A stretch of DNA of 64,000 nucleotides from positions 290 to 64,289 of the forward strand of contig NZ_JSAK01000033.1 of assembly GCF_000802965.1 (NCBI RefSeq), read 5' to 3'. The first letter of the stretch is position 1. Each line of letters begins with the position of its first letter. The stretch comes from Pseudomonas fluorescens. Its GTDB lineage: Bacteria; Pseudomonadota; Gammaproteobacteria; Pseudomonadales; Pseudomonadaceae. Made by a program: the position numbers and the translations under genes. This document shows positions 26,875 to 35,091 of this stretch, piece by piece. The notes below the pieces were generated by a model. That model saw only the letters and a program-made list of their open reading frames with translations. It did not search any database and had not been told where the DNA came from.

Positions 26875-27204
26875 CTACGGCTCCAGTTTCTGCGGCGTTT
26901 CCTGTCCCATGCAACGCACCGCTTTTTTGCGGTCGTTGATCAGCACGCCGGTCAGGCCTTTCTGTTCGGTGTCGAACAGCACCAGCACGCCATCGATGCA
27001 CTGGGCCACTTGCGCCGCCGGTTCCAGCGATACTTTGTAGTCTTCGCCCGGCACGGTCTTGAGCATGGTGAATTCGTTGAGCAGCAACGCATCCTCGGGC
27101 TTGGCGAAGTGCAGGTAGCCGTACCACCACAGGGCAGCGACAGTGCCGAGAATGCTGCAGATACCGGTGATGATCAGCGGGATGGCGTTACGTTCTTCAC
27201 TCAT
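26875..27204 (-). CDS. Hypothetical membrane protein, 109 residues
   Basis: One N-terminal membrane helix (IPLIITGICSILGTVAALWWYGYLHF, residues ~8-33) and a small outer-facing domain with FTMLKTVPGEDYKVSLEPAAQVAQCIDGVLVLFDTEQKGLTGVLINDRKKAVRCM; the two cysteines could pair. Its start overlaps the stop of the alpha/beta hydrolase gene by four bases (ATGA), so it is cotranscribed with it. Function unknown. Confidence 0.78.
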   Translation of the reverse strand: MSEERNAIPLIITGICSILGTVAALWWYGYLHFAKPEDALLLNEFTMLKTVPGEDYKVSLEPAAQVAQCIDGVLVLFDTEQKGLTGVLINDRKKAVRCMGQETPQKLEP

Positions 27205-28115
27205 TGCGGGCTCTCTGGTGGTTCATCTTCAGAATTCGGCGGCGCCGGGTAATTGGGGATTTCGCCCAAGCGGCGCAGACCGTTGAAATGCTGCGGGTCT
27301 TCAAGAAAGCGCAGCATGACTTTGCGCCAGACCGGGTCGGCGAACGTCTGCACGTGACCGCCACGGGTCAGTTGCAGCACTCGCGGCGGCGGCGCAGCTT
27401 GATACAGAAGGATGCCGTTGGAAAGAGGCACGATCGGATCGTCGATGCTGTGGTAGATCAGTTTCGGCACGCCATTGAGCTGTGCCATGGAGTTGATCGC
27501 GCTGTCGCCGTCTGGCACCAGCCACGACAGCGGCACCTGGAACGTCCAGAACACCCATGAATTGCTCAGCGCATAGCGGCCGACACTGCGATAGCTGGCG
27601 GGCACGCCGTCCATCACAAATGCTTTGAGCTGTTTCTGTCGCTCGGGGTGTTGCACCAGGTAATGAACCGCCATTGAACCGCCAAGGCTTTGCCCCAGCA
27701 GGATCAGCGGTTTGCCCTTGACCTCGGGCGCCTGGTCGAGCCATTTGAACGCAGCGTCGATGTCCTGATAGATCGCCGGCAAACTCGGCTCGCCTTCGGA
27801 CAAGCCGTAACCGCGATAGTCCACCAGCAACACTTGATAGCCCTGTTCCGGCAACCAATAGCTGCCACCCAAGTGCATCGGCAGATTGCCACCGTTGCCG
27901 TGCAGGTGCAGCACCGTGCCTTTGACCTCGACACCCTTTTTCGCCGGCAGCCACCAGGCGTGCAGCTTGAGGCCGTCGGCGGTGATCAGCGTGACGTCGC
28001 GGTATTCGAGCTTGGCTTTTTCCGGGGTGAACAACTGGCCGGGTTCGGGGTAGAACAGCAGCGAGCTGCAACCATTCAGGGCCAGGATTAGGCAGAAGAT
28101 GCCGAGGATTCTCAT
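27201..28115 (-). CDS. Alpha/beta hydrolase lipoprotein (BEM46-like)
   Basis: A 304-residue serine hydrolase. The start at 28115 gives a lipoprotein signal (MRILGIFCLILALNGC); the open frame upstream runs through a family B repeat and is not coding. The hydrolase core shows the oxyanion region LHLHGNGGN, the nucleophile elbow LLGQSLGGSMAVHYL, the acid in IYHSIDDPIVPL and the histidine in LTRGGHVQTF. The C-terminus is proline/acid rich (NYPAPPNSEDEPPESPQ). It is probably tethered to an envelope membrane; the substrate is unknown. It ends in a four-base overlap with the 109-residue gene. Confidence 0.88.
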   Translation of the reverse strand: MRILGIFCLILALNGCSSLLFYPEPGQLFTPEKAKLEYRDVTLITADGLKLHAWWLPAKKGVEVKGTVLHLHGNGGNLPMHLGGSYWLPEQGYQVLLVDYRGYGLSEGEPSLPAIYQDIDAAFKWLDQAPEVKGKPLILLGQSLGGSMAVHYLVQHPERQKQLKAFVMDGVPASYRSVGRYALSNSWVFWTFQVPLSWLVPDGDSAINSMAQLNGVPKLIYHSIDDPIVPLSNGILLYQAAPPPRVLQLTRGGHVQTFADPVWRKVMLRFLEDPQHFNGLRRLGEIPNYPAPPNSEDEPPESPQ

Positions 28116-28166
28116 CCGTTGAAACCTCGCGGTGATATTAGAAATTCGTGAACCGAGCAAATCGTT

Positions 28167-28300
28167 GTGGCGAGGGAGCTTGCTCCCGCTGGGCTGCGGA
28201 GCAGCCCCAAACCTGCAACCGCGTTCGACCTGACATACCGCGTTTACCGGTTTTACGACTGCTTCGCAGCCGAGCGGGAGCAAGCTCCCTCGCCACAGGG
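28167..28300. repeat. Paired inverted intergenic repeat, family B (copy 2)
   Basis: GTGGCGAGGGAGCTTGCTCC plus CGCTGGGCTGCGGAGC, a 60-base core, then GCTTCGCAGCCGAGCGGGAG plus CAAGCTCCCTCGCCAC. It fills most of the gap between the hydrolase start and the end of the QEGLA gene, so it lies in the hydrolase 5' region. Confidence 0.9.
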
Positions 28301-28310
28301 TCCGTGATAC

Positions 28311-29588
28311 TCACAGAATGTTTGAGTAATCCGCCTCGATCCGGTCCAGGCTCAGGTGGTTGAGGAAGTTGGAGAAGCACATCCACGCCGACAACGCGTT
28401 CATGTCGCGGAATTGCTCTGGCAGGTACTTCGGTGGCACCACCAATCCTTCGTCGACCAACTGGCGCAAGGTGCGCATGTCTTCCAGTGTGGTTTTGCCG
28501 CAAAACAGCAGCGGAATCTGCTCCAGTTTGCCTTTACGCACCGCCAACTGAATGTAGTTGTAAATCATGATGAAGCCCTTGAGGTAGGACAAGTCTTTGG
28601 TAAAAGGCAGACCTGTCGGCACCGAGCCGCGGAAAACGCGACTGGTGTTGCTATAACTCTCGGCCATCTCGAAGCCTTGTTCGCGGAAGAACTCAAACAC
28701 CTGCAAAAAGTCGGCGCCCTCCTCCACCATGTGAATGGCGCGGGTGCGGTTGGTCAGTTTGCGCAGGCGACTCGGGTAGGAAGCGAAGGTGATGATTTCC
28801 ATCAGGATCGCCAGGCCTTCCTGGGTCACCGTCGATGAGGGCGGGCCCTTGGACAGGAAGGTGCAGATTGGCTGGTTCAGGCCGTTAAGCGTGGTACCAA
28901 CGTGCACCAGCCCTTCGTGGACTTCCAGGGCACGCACGTCGCGCTCGTTGAACATCGCGTCGGTGCGGATCTTGATGTAGTCGGCGCCGGCCGCCGCATC
29001 GGCAACGATCCCGTCGGACTCGAACACGCGAATGGTTTCCTCCGCCTCGCCAAACACTTTGCTCAGACGATGCTGCAACATGCTGACGGCGTCTTTGGCG
29101 GTGAGGGTTTTCGGTTCGTCCTTCAGGTCGCCACGGCCGTCGATGTTGTTCAGGTAATCGGACAGCATCAGGCCCAGGTCGGACAGGGTCGGGTCGCCAG
29201 CGTGGAAGGCATCCGACGCGGCGCCATACAACTCTTGGGAAATCAGTCCGAAATCCTCGGTGCCGCGCGCTTCGAGCATGCGCACCACCATCCGGTATTC
29301 CTTGCACATGCGGCGCATGATCTGCCCGACCGGATTGAACTGACCGAGCTGGCGGGTGATGTCGCGTTCGATGTTCTGGAACTCCAGCTTCACTTTGCTG
29401 GAGTCGAACGACAGCGGCCGATTGAGGTAATAGTCGCGGTCGACCGCCGGCATTTCCTTGCCCTTGGCCTTGAGGAAACCCTTGCGAATGTTGTCATCCC
29501 ATTTGACCGCATCGAGGACGCGGATCGGCGTCTGCGCCAGCACAATGCGATCGGACAAAATGCGTATCGACTGCTGGTAATCGTCCAC
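28311..29588 (-). CDS. DUF1704 / QEGLA-motif putative zinc metallopeptidase
   Basis: A 425-residue cytoplasmic protein of the group annotated as flavohemoglobin expression-modulating QEGLA motif protein. H224-E225-G-L-V-H229 gives an HExxxH motif (ALEVHEGLVHVG), and TQEGLA at 255-260 supplies a glutamate 28 residues later that could be the third zinc ligand. The same HExxxH arrangement is used by the eukaryotic MATCAP tyrosine carboxypeptidases, which share DUF1704. A peptidase role is therefore plausible, but no bacterial substrate is known to me. Promoter and partner genes are not evident; the lipoprotein gene at 29623 lies 34 bases upstream on the same strand. Confidence 0.85.
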   Translation of the reverse strand: MDDYQQSIRILSDRIVLAQTPIRVLDAVKWDDNIRKGFLKAKGKEMPAVDRDYYLNRPLSFDSSKVKLEFQNIERDITRQLGQFNPVGQIMRRMCKEYRMVVRMLEARGTEDFGLISQELYGAASDAFHAGDPTLSDLGLMLSDYLNNIDGRGDLKDEPKTLTAKDAVSMLQHRLSKVFGEAEETIRVFESDGIVADAAAGADYIKIRTDAMFNERDVRALEVHEGLVHVGTTLNGLNQPICTFLSKGPPSSTVTQEGLAILMEIITFASYPSRLRKLTNRTRAIHMVEEGADFLQVFEFFREQGFEMAESYSNTSRVFRGSVPTGLPFTKDLSYLKGFIMIYNYIQLAVRKGKLEQIPLLFCGKTTLEDMRTLRQLVDEGLVVPPKYLPEQFRDMNALSAWMCFSNFLNHLSLDRIEADYSNIL

Positions 29589-29622
29589 CCGAAACTCCTG
29601 TAGAAAGCGTTATGTGCTGGGT

Positions 29623-30177
29623 TTATTTGGCCTTGGGCTGGCGCTGGTATCGCACCACTTCGACGAACACATCGGTATTGGCCGGGTCGTCGAGGTAGGC
29701 GGACACCTGTTCCATGTGGCTGTTGATCAACACGCCATCACCGTCGTCAGTCTGAAAGCTGTCGCCACTGAGGACTTTTTGCCCGAGGGCCTGTTTGATT
29801 TGTTCGAGGTCGAGGTTGTACACCACCAGTTCATGCTTGTCGGTGAGTTCGAATCCGGCAATGGTGAAGTGCCCGCCGAACTGCGCCGGGACTTTCGCCG
29901 ACAAATACCAGCGACTGCCGTGGCGTGACACCGTGAACGGGTAGGCTTCGCGCTCTTTGGGCTTGGCCCTGAAGTAGCTGACCGCCTGATAGCGATTGTC
30001 GCCCAGGCGCGTCAGTTCCAGGCTCAGCGGTTCACCCCAGGCATTGGTGCTGGTCCACTTGCCGAGCAACCCTTTGGGCGCGGGGTCGCTTTCGGGCAGC
30101 GGCTCCTTGAAGGTCACCAGGCAGCCACTGAGCAGCAGGAACGACAAGGCGATCACCACGACACGCCAGGCTTTCAT
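29623..30177 (-). CDS. Hypothetical lipoprotein, 184 residues
   Basis: A lipoprotein signal (VVVIALSFLLLSGC, cysteine at about residue 19) precedes a beta-rich domain: LLGKWTSTNAWGEPLSLELTR, FTVSRHGSRWYLSAKVP, GGHFTIAGFELTDKHELVVYNLD. The pattern resembles a small lipocalin-like or META-like barrel but I cannot place it in a family. It sits 34 bases upstream of the QEGLA gene on the same strand and may be cotranscribed. Confidence 0.78.
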   Translation of the reverse strand: MKAWRVVVIALSFLLLSGCLVTFKEPLPESDPAPKGLLGKWTSTNAWGEPLSLELTRLGDNRYQAVSYFRAKPKEREAYPFTVSRHGSRWYLSAKVPAQFGGHFTIAGFELTDKHELVVYNLDLEQIKQALGQKVLSGDSFQTDDGDGVLINSHMEQVSAYLDDPANTDVFVEVVRYQRQPKAK

Positions 30178-30208
30178 TCAACACTCCCTTGAAGATCGCA
30201 CCGCCTTT

Positions 30209-30293
30209 GTAGGAGCTGCCGAAGGCTGCGATCTTTTGATCCTGATCTTTCCAAAAACAAGATCAAAAGATCGCAGCCTGCGGCAGCTCCTAC
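30209..30293. repeat. Paired inverted intergenic repeat, family A (copy 4)
   Basis: GTAGGAGCTGCCGAAGGCTG plus CGATCTTTTGATC and its inverted copy, centred on CTTTCCAAAAACAAGATC. It lies between a TetR gene and the lipoprotein gene. Confidence 0.9.
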
Positions 30294-30304
30294 AGAGAAT
30301 CGGA

Positions 30305-31021
30305 TTAAACCGAAGCCAGCACCAGATGCATATAACGCGTGAGTATGCCGAGCATTTCCTCTTCGGCGTCAGGTTCGGCGTCGTTGAGCAGGCCCTGATA
30401 TTCCATCCGTCCGATTATCGCCGTCAACACTTTGGCATCCTGATGCGGCTCGCGGGAACCCAACACCTGGAAAAGCTGGCAGGAACCCTGCAGCAGAATC
30501 TGCTGATGCGAGCGCACCAACCCGGCGAGGCGCGGGTTCAACAGCGCCTCCTGACGGAACGCTTGCTCGGCCATCAAGTGTTCACGTCGGGTCACCAGTT
30601 GCCGGTGAACATAGTCGGTCATCAGCCGGGCAATTTCGTCCGCCAGCCGCGAGCGAGCCGCCGGACTGCCGTCGCCACGGTCGATCATTTCCCGCAGCAA
30701 GCCTTCGTTGTCCACCCACAACTTGGCCATGTAGGCCGCGCTGCGTTCCACGTACTGGGCGAAGGTATCGGTGAGCAGGTCATCGATGTCCTTGAAGTAG
30801 TAGGTCGTGGCCGACAGCGGCACACCGGCCTCGGCGGCGACAGCGCGGTGGCGCACGGCGCGCACGCCATCGCGCACGACAATGCGCATCGCTGCGTCGA
30901 GAATCTCCTGACGACGCTGCTCGCTGCCCTGTCGGCTGGCCTTGCGGCCTTGGTACTGAACGCTTTCAGCGACCGCAGTGGCGATGCCCGCTGCACCTTC
31001 TTGAGCAATTGCAGAGTTCAC
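30305..31021 (-). CDS. TetR-family transcriptional regulator (next to lysS)
   Basis: A 238-residue regulator with an N-terminal helix-turn-helix (RRQEILDAAMRIV, VRHRAVAAEAGVPLSATTYYF, residues ~36-76) and a helical effector domain. Start choice: a GTG at 31021 is preceded by AGAGGA at a suitable distance, whereas the ATG 18 bases upstream has no Shine-Dalgarno sequence and contains that same AGAGGA as codons 2-3; I use the GTG. It precedes lysS in the same position as a TetR gene in P. aeruginosa as I recall. Its target is unknown. Confidence 0.85.
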   Translation of the reverse strand: MNSAIAQEGAAGIATAVAESVQYQGRKASRQGSEQRRQEILDAAMRIVVRDGVRAVRHRAVAAEAGVPLSATTYYFKDIDDLLTDTFAQYVERSAAYMAKLWVDNEGLLREMIDRGDGSPAARSRLADEIARLMTDYVHRQLVTRREHLMAEQAFRQEALLNPRLAGLVRSHQQILLQGSCQLFQVLGSREPHQDAKVLTAIIGRMEYQGLLNDAEPDAEEEMLGILTRYMHLVLASV

Positions 31022-31082
31022 GACCGGTATTCCTCTCATACTTCAAAGTAACCATTTGATACGTTTGTACCAGACAGGCAAT

Positions 31083-31112
31083 AAAAAGCCGCCCATGTCA
31101 GGCGGCTTTTTT
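31083..31112 (-). terminator. Terminator of lysS
   Basis: A GCCGCC stem with its complement and a seven-base loop, flanked by AAAAA on one side and TTTTTT on the other, starts about 11 bases beyond the lysS stop. It could work in both directions. Confidence 0.88.
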
Positions 31113-31123
31113 ATTTAAAACAC

Positions 31124-32626
31124 TTACGCTTGCGGCCGCATGTGCGGGAACAGGATCACGTCGCGGATCGACGGTGAGTTGGTCAGCAACATCACCAGAC
31201 GGTCGATGCCGATACCTTCACCCGCCGTTGGCGGCATGCCGTACTCCAGCGCACGCACGAAGTCGGCGTCGTAGTGCATGGCTTCGTCGTCGCCAGCGTC
31301 CTTGTCGGCCACCTGCGCCATGAAACGCTCGGCCTGGTCTTCCGCGTCGTTCAACTCGGAGTAGGCGTTGGCGATTTCACGACCACCGATGAACAGCTCG
31401 AAACGGTCGGTGACGTTCGGGTTGTCGTCGTTACGACGGGCCAGCGGCGACACTTCGAACGGGTACTGGGTGATGAAGTGCGGCTGTTCCAGCTTGTGCT
31501 CGACCAGCTCTTCGAAAATCATCACTTGCAGCTTGCCCAGACCTTCGAAGCCCAGCACCTTGGCGCCGGCTTTCTTGGCGATGGCACGAGCCTTGTCGAT
31601 GTCGTTCAGGTCATCGGCAGTCAACTCAGGGTTGTACTTGAGGATCGAGTCGAACACCGACAGACGCACAAACGGCTCGCCGAAGTGGAACACCTTGTCG
31701 CCGTAGGGCACGTCGGTGCTGCCCAGAACCAGCTGCGCCAGTTCGCGGAACAGTTCTTCGGTCAGGTCCATGTTGTCTTCGTAGTCGGCGTAGGCCTGGT
31801 AGAACTCCAGCATGGTGAATTCAGGGTTGTGACGAGTCGAAACGCCTTCGTTACGGAAGTTGCGGTTGATCTCGAACACTTTCTCGAAGCCGCCGACAAC
31901 AAGGCGCTTGAGGTACAGCTCAGGCGCGATACGCAGGAACATTTCCATGTCCAGCGCGTTGTGGTGGGTTTCGAACGGCTTGGCTGCCGCGCCGCCCGGA
32001 ATGGTTTGCAGCATCGGCGTTTCCACTTCCAGGAAGTCACGCTTCATCAGGAAGCTGCGGATGTGGGCGATGACTTGCGAACGCACGCGGAAGGTCTGGC
32101 GCACGTCTTCGTTGACGATCAGGTCGACGTAGCGCTGGCGATAGCGCTGTTCGGTGTCAGTCAGGCCGTGGTGCTTGTCCGGCAGCGGGCGCAGGGATTT
32201 GGTCAGCAGGCGCACGTTGGTCATTTCAACGTACAGGTCGCCCTTGCCGGAACGGGCCAGGGTGCCTTCGGCGGCAATGATGTCGCCCATGTCCCAGGTT
32301 TTCACCGCGGCCAGGGTTTCTTCGGACAGGGTCTTGCGGTTGACGTAGACCTGGATGCGACCGGTCATGTCCTGGATCACCATGAACGAGCCACGGTTGA
32401 GCATGATGCGACCGGCAACCTTGACCGGGATTGCAGCCTCTGCCAGCTCTTCCTTGGTCTTGTCCGCGTACTGTTTCTGCAGTTGATCGCAGTAGTTTTC
32501 GCGGCGGAAGTCGTTCGGGAAGGCATTGCCCTTGGCGCGCTCGGCAGCAAGCTTTTCCTTGCGCAGGGCGATCAGGGAGTTTTCTTCCTGTTGCAGGGCT
32601 TGCGGGTCGAGTTCTAGGTCGCTCAT
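31124..32626 (-). CDS. lysS: Lysyl-tRNA synthetase (class II)
   Basis: A 500-residue class II enzyme that charges tRNA-Lys. It has the N-terminal OB-fold anticodon domain (VKVAGRIMLNRGSFMVIQDMTGRIQVYV), then motif 2 (FRNEGVSTRHNPEFTMLEFYQAYADY) and motif 3 (GIGIDRLVMLLTNSPSIRDVILFP), ending HMRPQA. The ATG at 32626 (MSDLELDPQALQQEE) gives the usual length; the frame extends 21 codons upstream without similarity. It follows prfB by about 100 bases, the same pairing as in E. coli and P. aeruginosa. Confidence 0.97.
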   Translation of the reverse strand: MSDLELDPQALQQEENSLIALRKEKLAAERAKGNAFPNDFRRENYCDQLQKQYADKTKEELAEAAIPVKVAGRIMLNRGSFMVIQDMTGRIQVYVNRKTLSEETLAAVKTWDMGDIIAAEGTLARSGKGDLYVEMTNVRLLTKSLRPLPDKHHGLTDTEQRYRQRYVDLIVNEDVRQTFRVRSQVIAHIRSFLMKRDFLEVETPMLQTIPGGAAAKPFETHHNALDMEMFLRIAPELYLKRLVVGGFEKVFEINRNFRNEGVSTRHNPEFTMLEFYQAYADYEDNMDLTEELFRELAQLVLGSTDVPYGDKVFHFGEPFVRLSVFDSILKYNPELTADDLNDIDKARAIAKKAGAKVLGFEGLGKLQVMIFEELVEHKLEQPHFITQYPFEVSPLARRNDDNPNVTDRFELFIGGREIANAYSELNDAEDQAERFMAQVADKDAGDDEAMHYDADFVRALEYGMPPTAGEGIGIDRLVMLLTNSPSIRDVILFPHMRPQA

Positions 32627-32734
32627 GTCTTTAAATATTCCATCACAGGTTCGTTGCCCCCGGGCCTGCGGCCTGGGGATCGCCAGCAAGCCGGCTCCTA
32701 CAACGGGATCGTGGGCGATCCCGTATTGCGTTGC

Positions 32735-33830
32735 TTACAGCCCGGATTTCAGGCTGGCTTCCAGGTATTCGTCGATGTCGCCATCGAGCACCTTGTCGCA
32801 GTCGCTGCGTTCGATGTTAGTGCGCAGATCCTTGATTCGCGAGGCATCCAGCACATATGAACGAATCTGGTGACCCCAGCCGATATCGGACTTGGTGTCT
32901 TCCAGGGCCTGGGAGGCCGCGTTGCGCTTCTGCATTTCCTGCTCGTACAACTTGGCCCGCAGCATTTTCATGGCGGTGTCTTTGTTGGCGTGCTGGGAAC
33001 GTTCGTTCTGGCAGCTGACTACGGTGTTGGTCGGTACGTGGGTGATACGTACGGCCGAGTCGGTGGTGTTTACGTGCTGACCACCGGCACCGGAGGAACG
33101 ATAGGTGTCGATCCGCAGGTCTGCCGGGTTGATTTCGATTTCCACCTTGTCATCGATCTCTGGCGAGACGAACACCGCGGAGAACGAGGTGTGGCGACGG
33201 TTGCCGGAGTCGAACGGGCTCTTGCGCACCAGACGGTGCACGCCGATCTCGGTCCGCAGCCAGCCAAAGGCGTATTCGCCCTTGATGTGCACGGTGGCGC
33301 CCTTGATCCCGGCGACTTCACCGGCGGACAGCTCCATGATGGTCGCGTCGAAACCGCGTTTGTCAGCCCAGCGCAGGTACATGCGCAACAGGATGTTGGC
33401 CCAGTCCTGGGCTTCGGTGCCGCCGGAACCGGCCTGGATGTCCAGGTACGCGTTGTTCGGGTCCATTTCGTGGCTGAACATGCGACGGAATTCAAGCTTG
33501 GCGAGGTTTTCCTCGAGACGGGCCAGTTCGGCGACGACATCGTCGACTGCGCCTTCGTCGTTTTCTTCGACGGCCATGTCCAGCAGGTCGCGGCAATCGG
33601 CCAGACCGGTGGTCAGTTCGTCCAGGGTTTCGACGATCTGCGCCAGCGCAGAGCGCTCGCGGCCCAGCTCCTGGGCGTACTCAGGTTTGTTCCAGACACT
33701 CGGATCTTCAAGCTCGCGATTGACCTCGGTCAGACGCTCATGCTTTTGATCGTAGTCAAAGATACCCCCGAATGGTTTCGGAGCGCTCGGACAGGTCCTT
33801 GATGGTGTTAAGGATCGGGTTGATTTCCAT
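32735..33830 (-). CDS. prfB: Peptide chain release factor 2 (RF2), programmed +1 frameshift
   Basis: RF2 ends translation at UGA and UAA. The gene is in two frames: 33830-33756 encodes MEINPILNTIKDLSERSETI plus RGYL and stops at UGA, and a +1 shift there continues in the frame ending at 32735, giving 364 residues. The peptide anticodon SPF (VRKSPFDSGNRRH) and the catalytic GGQ (SSGAGGQHVNTTDSAV) are intact. A single-frame reading would start falsely inside the gene (33577). Together with lysS downstream it forms the familiar prfB-lysS pair. Confidence 0.97.
33751..33770 (-). promoter_or_regulatory. prfB: RF2 autoregulatory +1 frameshift site
   Basis: On the minus strand the sequence CGGGGGTATCTTTGACTACG contains the internal Shine-Dalgarno-like GGGGG, the slippery CTT codon and the in-frame UGA followed by C. 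This matches the classic RF2 frameshift cassette, in which low RF2 favours the shift and restores RF2. Confidence 0.95.
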
Positions 33831-33950
33831 GGCGGGCAGCACTCGTTGGCGAACTTTTGAAAGCCGGCGAGTATAACGTAATAAGACTGTCACGGCAGCC
33901 CGCCTGGCGGCTTTAGCGGCGAATGGTTTGGGGGATCGAGGCAAACATTT

Positions 33951-34028
33951 GTAGGAGCTGCCGAAGGCTGCGATCTTTTGATGTTGTTTTTCAAGATCAA
34001 AAGATCGCAGCCTTCGGCAGCTCCTACA
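33951..34028. repeat. Paired inverted intergenic repeat, family A (copy 5)
   Basis: GTAGGAGCTGCCGAAGGCTG plus CGATCTTTTGAT and an inverted copy, with almost perfect arms. It lies between the wspR stop and the prfB start, so it marks the end of the wsp operon. Confidence 0.9.
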
Positions 34029-34044
34029 GGGGGTGTTCGCCAAA

Positions 34045-35046
34045 TCAGGCGATGCCCACCTGATTACGCCCATTGTGCTTCGCCAGGTACAGCCCTTTGT
34101 CCGCCGCCGAGATCAATTCGCGGCAGTTGCTGCCGGGTGTCGGGGTGATGGTCGACAGGCCGATGCTGATGGTGAGGCTTGACCCTTCGGTCGGGGAAAT
34201 GTGGGGGATCTTCAGCGCCGCCACGGTCATGCGCAGTTTTTCCGCCACCAGCCGCGCACCACCTAGTGAAGTATTAGGCAATACCAGGGCAAACTCTTCG
34301 CCGCCATAACGGGCCGGGAGGTCCGACGGTCGGGCGCTGGCTTCGCGGATCGCCGCGGCGACCTGACGCAGGGCTTCGTCGCCCTCCAGGTGACCGAAGG
34401 TGTCGTTGTAGGTCTTGAAGTAATCGACGTCGATCATCAACAACGACAACTGGCTCTGCTCACGCAGCGAGCGGCGCCACTCAAGCTCCAGGTATTCATC
34501 AAAATGCCGGCGGTTCGACAGCCCGGTCAGGCCGTCGGAGTTCATCAGGCGTTGCAGCACCAGGTTGGTATCGAGCAATTGCTGCTGGCTGACGCGCAAG
34601 GCGCGGTACGCCGCGTCTCGTTGCAGCAAGGTCATGTAGGAGCGCGAGTGATAGCGAATGCGCGCCACCAGCTCGATGTTGTCCGGCAGTTTGACCAGAT
34701 AATCGTTGGCCCCGGCCGCGAACGCCGCGCTTTTGATCAGCGGGTCTTCCTTGGTCGACAGGACGATGATCGGAATGTCTTTGGTCGCCGGATGATTGCG
34801 GTATTCGCGCACCAGGCTCAGGCCGTCAAGGCCGGGCATGACCAGATCCTGCAGGATCACCGTCGGCTTGATACGAACCGCCTGGGCTATGGCCTGATGC
34901 GGGTCGGCGCAGAAATGGAAGTCGATGTTTTCTTCGTTCGACAGCCCGCGTCGCACTGCCTCGCCGATCATTGCCTGATCGTCCACCAGCAACACCATGG
35001 CGGCGTTTTCGTCAGTCTTGAAGTCGTCGAGCTGTAAATCATTCAT
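34045..35046 (-). CDS. wspR: WspR: response regulator with diguanylate cyclase output
   Basis: A 333-residue output of the Wsp surface-sensing pathway that makes cyclic di-GMP from two GTP when phosphorylated. The receiver domain has VDDQ and the phospho-acceptor D67 (VILQDLVMPGLDG). A linker helix leads to the GGDEF domain with GGEEF at 248-252. The inhibitory I-site RPSD at 239-242 lies five residues before it, so product inhibition is expected. It is the last gene of the wsp operon, 45 bases after wspF. Confidence 0.96.
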   Translation of the reverse strand: MNDLQLDDFKTDENAAMVLLVDDQAMIGEAVRRGLSNEENIDFHFCADPHQAIAQAVRIKPTVILQDLVMPGLDGLSLVREYRNHPATKDIPIIVLSTKEDPLIKSAAFAAGANDYLVKLPDNIELVARIRYHSRSYMTLLQRDAAYRALRVSQQQLLDTNLVLQRLMNSDGLTGLSNRRHFDEYLELEWRRSLREQSQLSLLMIDVDYFKTYNDTFGHLEGDEALRQVAAAIREASARPSDLPARYGGEEFALVLPNTSLGGARLVAEKLRMTVAALKIPHISPTEGSSLTISIGLSTITPTPGSNCRELISAADKGLYLAKHNGRNQVGIA

Positions 35047-35091
35047 GTGCGATCACCTGATTACTACTTGAGCCAGGATTGCCAAGGGTGG

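Noticed and set aside
27201..28283. Longer start for the alpha/beta hydrolase at 28283
   Set aside because: The extra 56 codons run through a family B repeat; the start at 28115 gives a proper lipoprotein signal.
31274..32617. 447-residue open frame antisense to lysS
   Set aside because: Shadow of lysS; the motifs of class II synthetases are on the minus strand.
32735..33577. Short 280-residue RF2 starting at 33577
   Set aside because: The true gene begins at 33830 and is joined by a +1 frameshift; the short version lacks domain 1.
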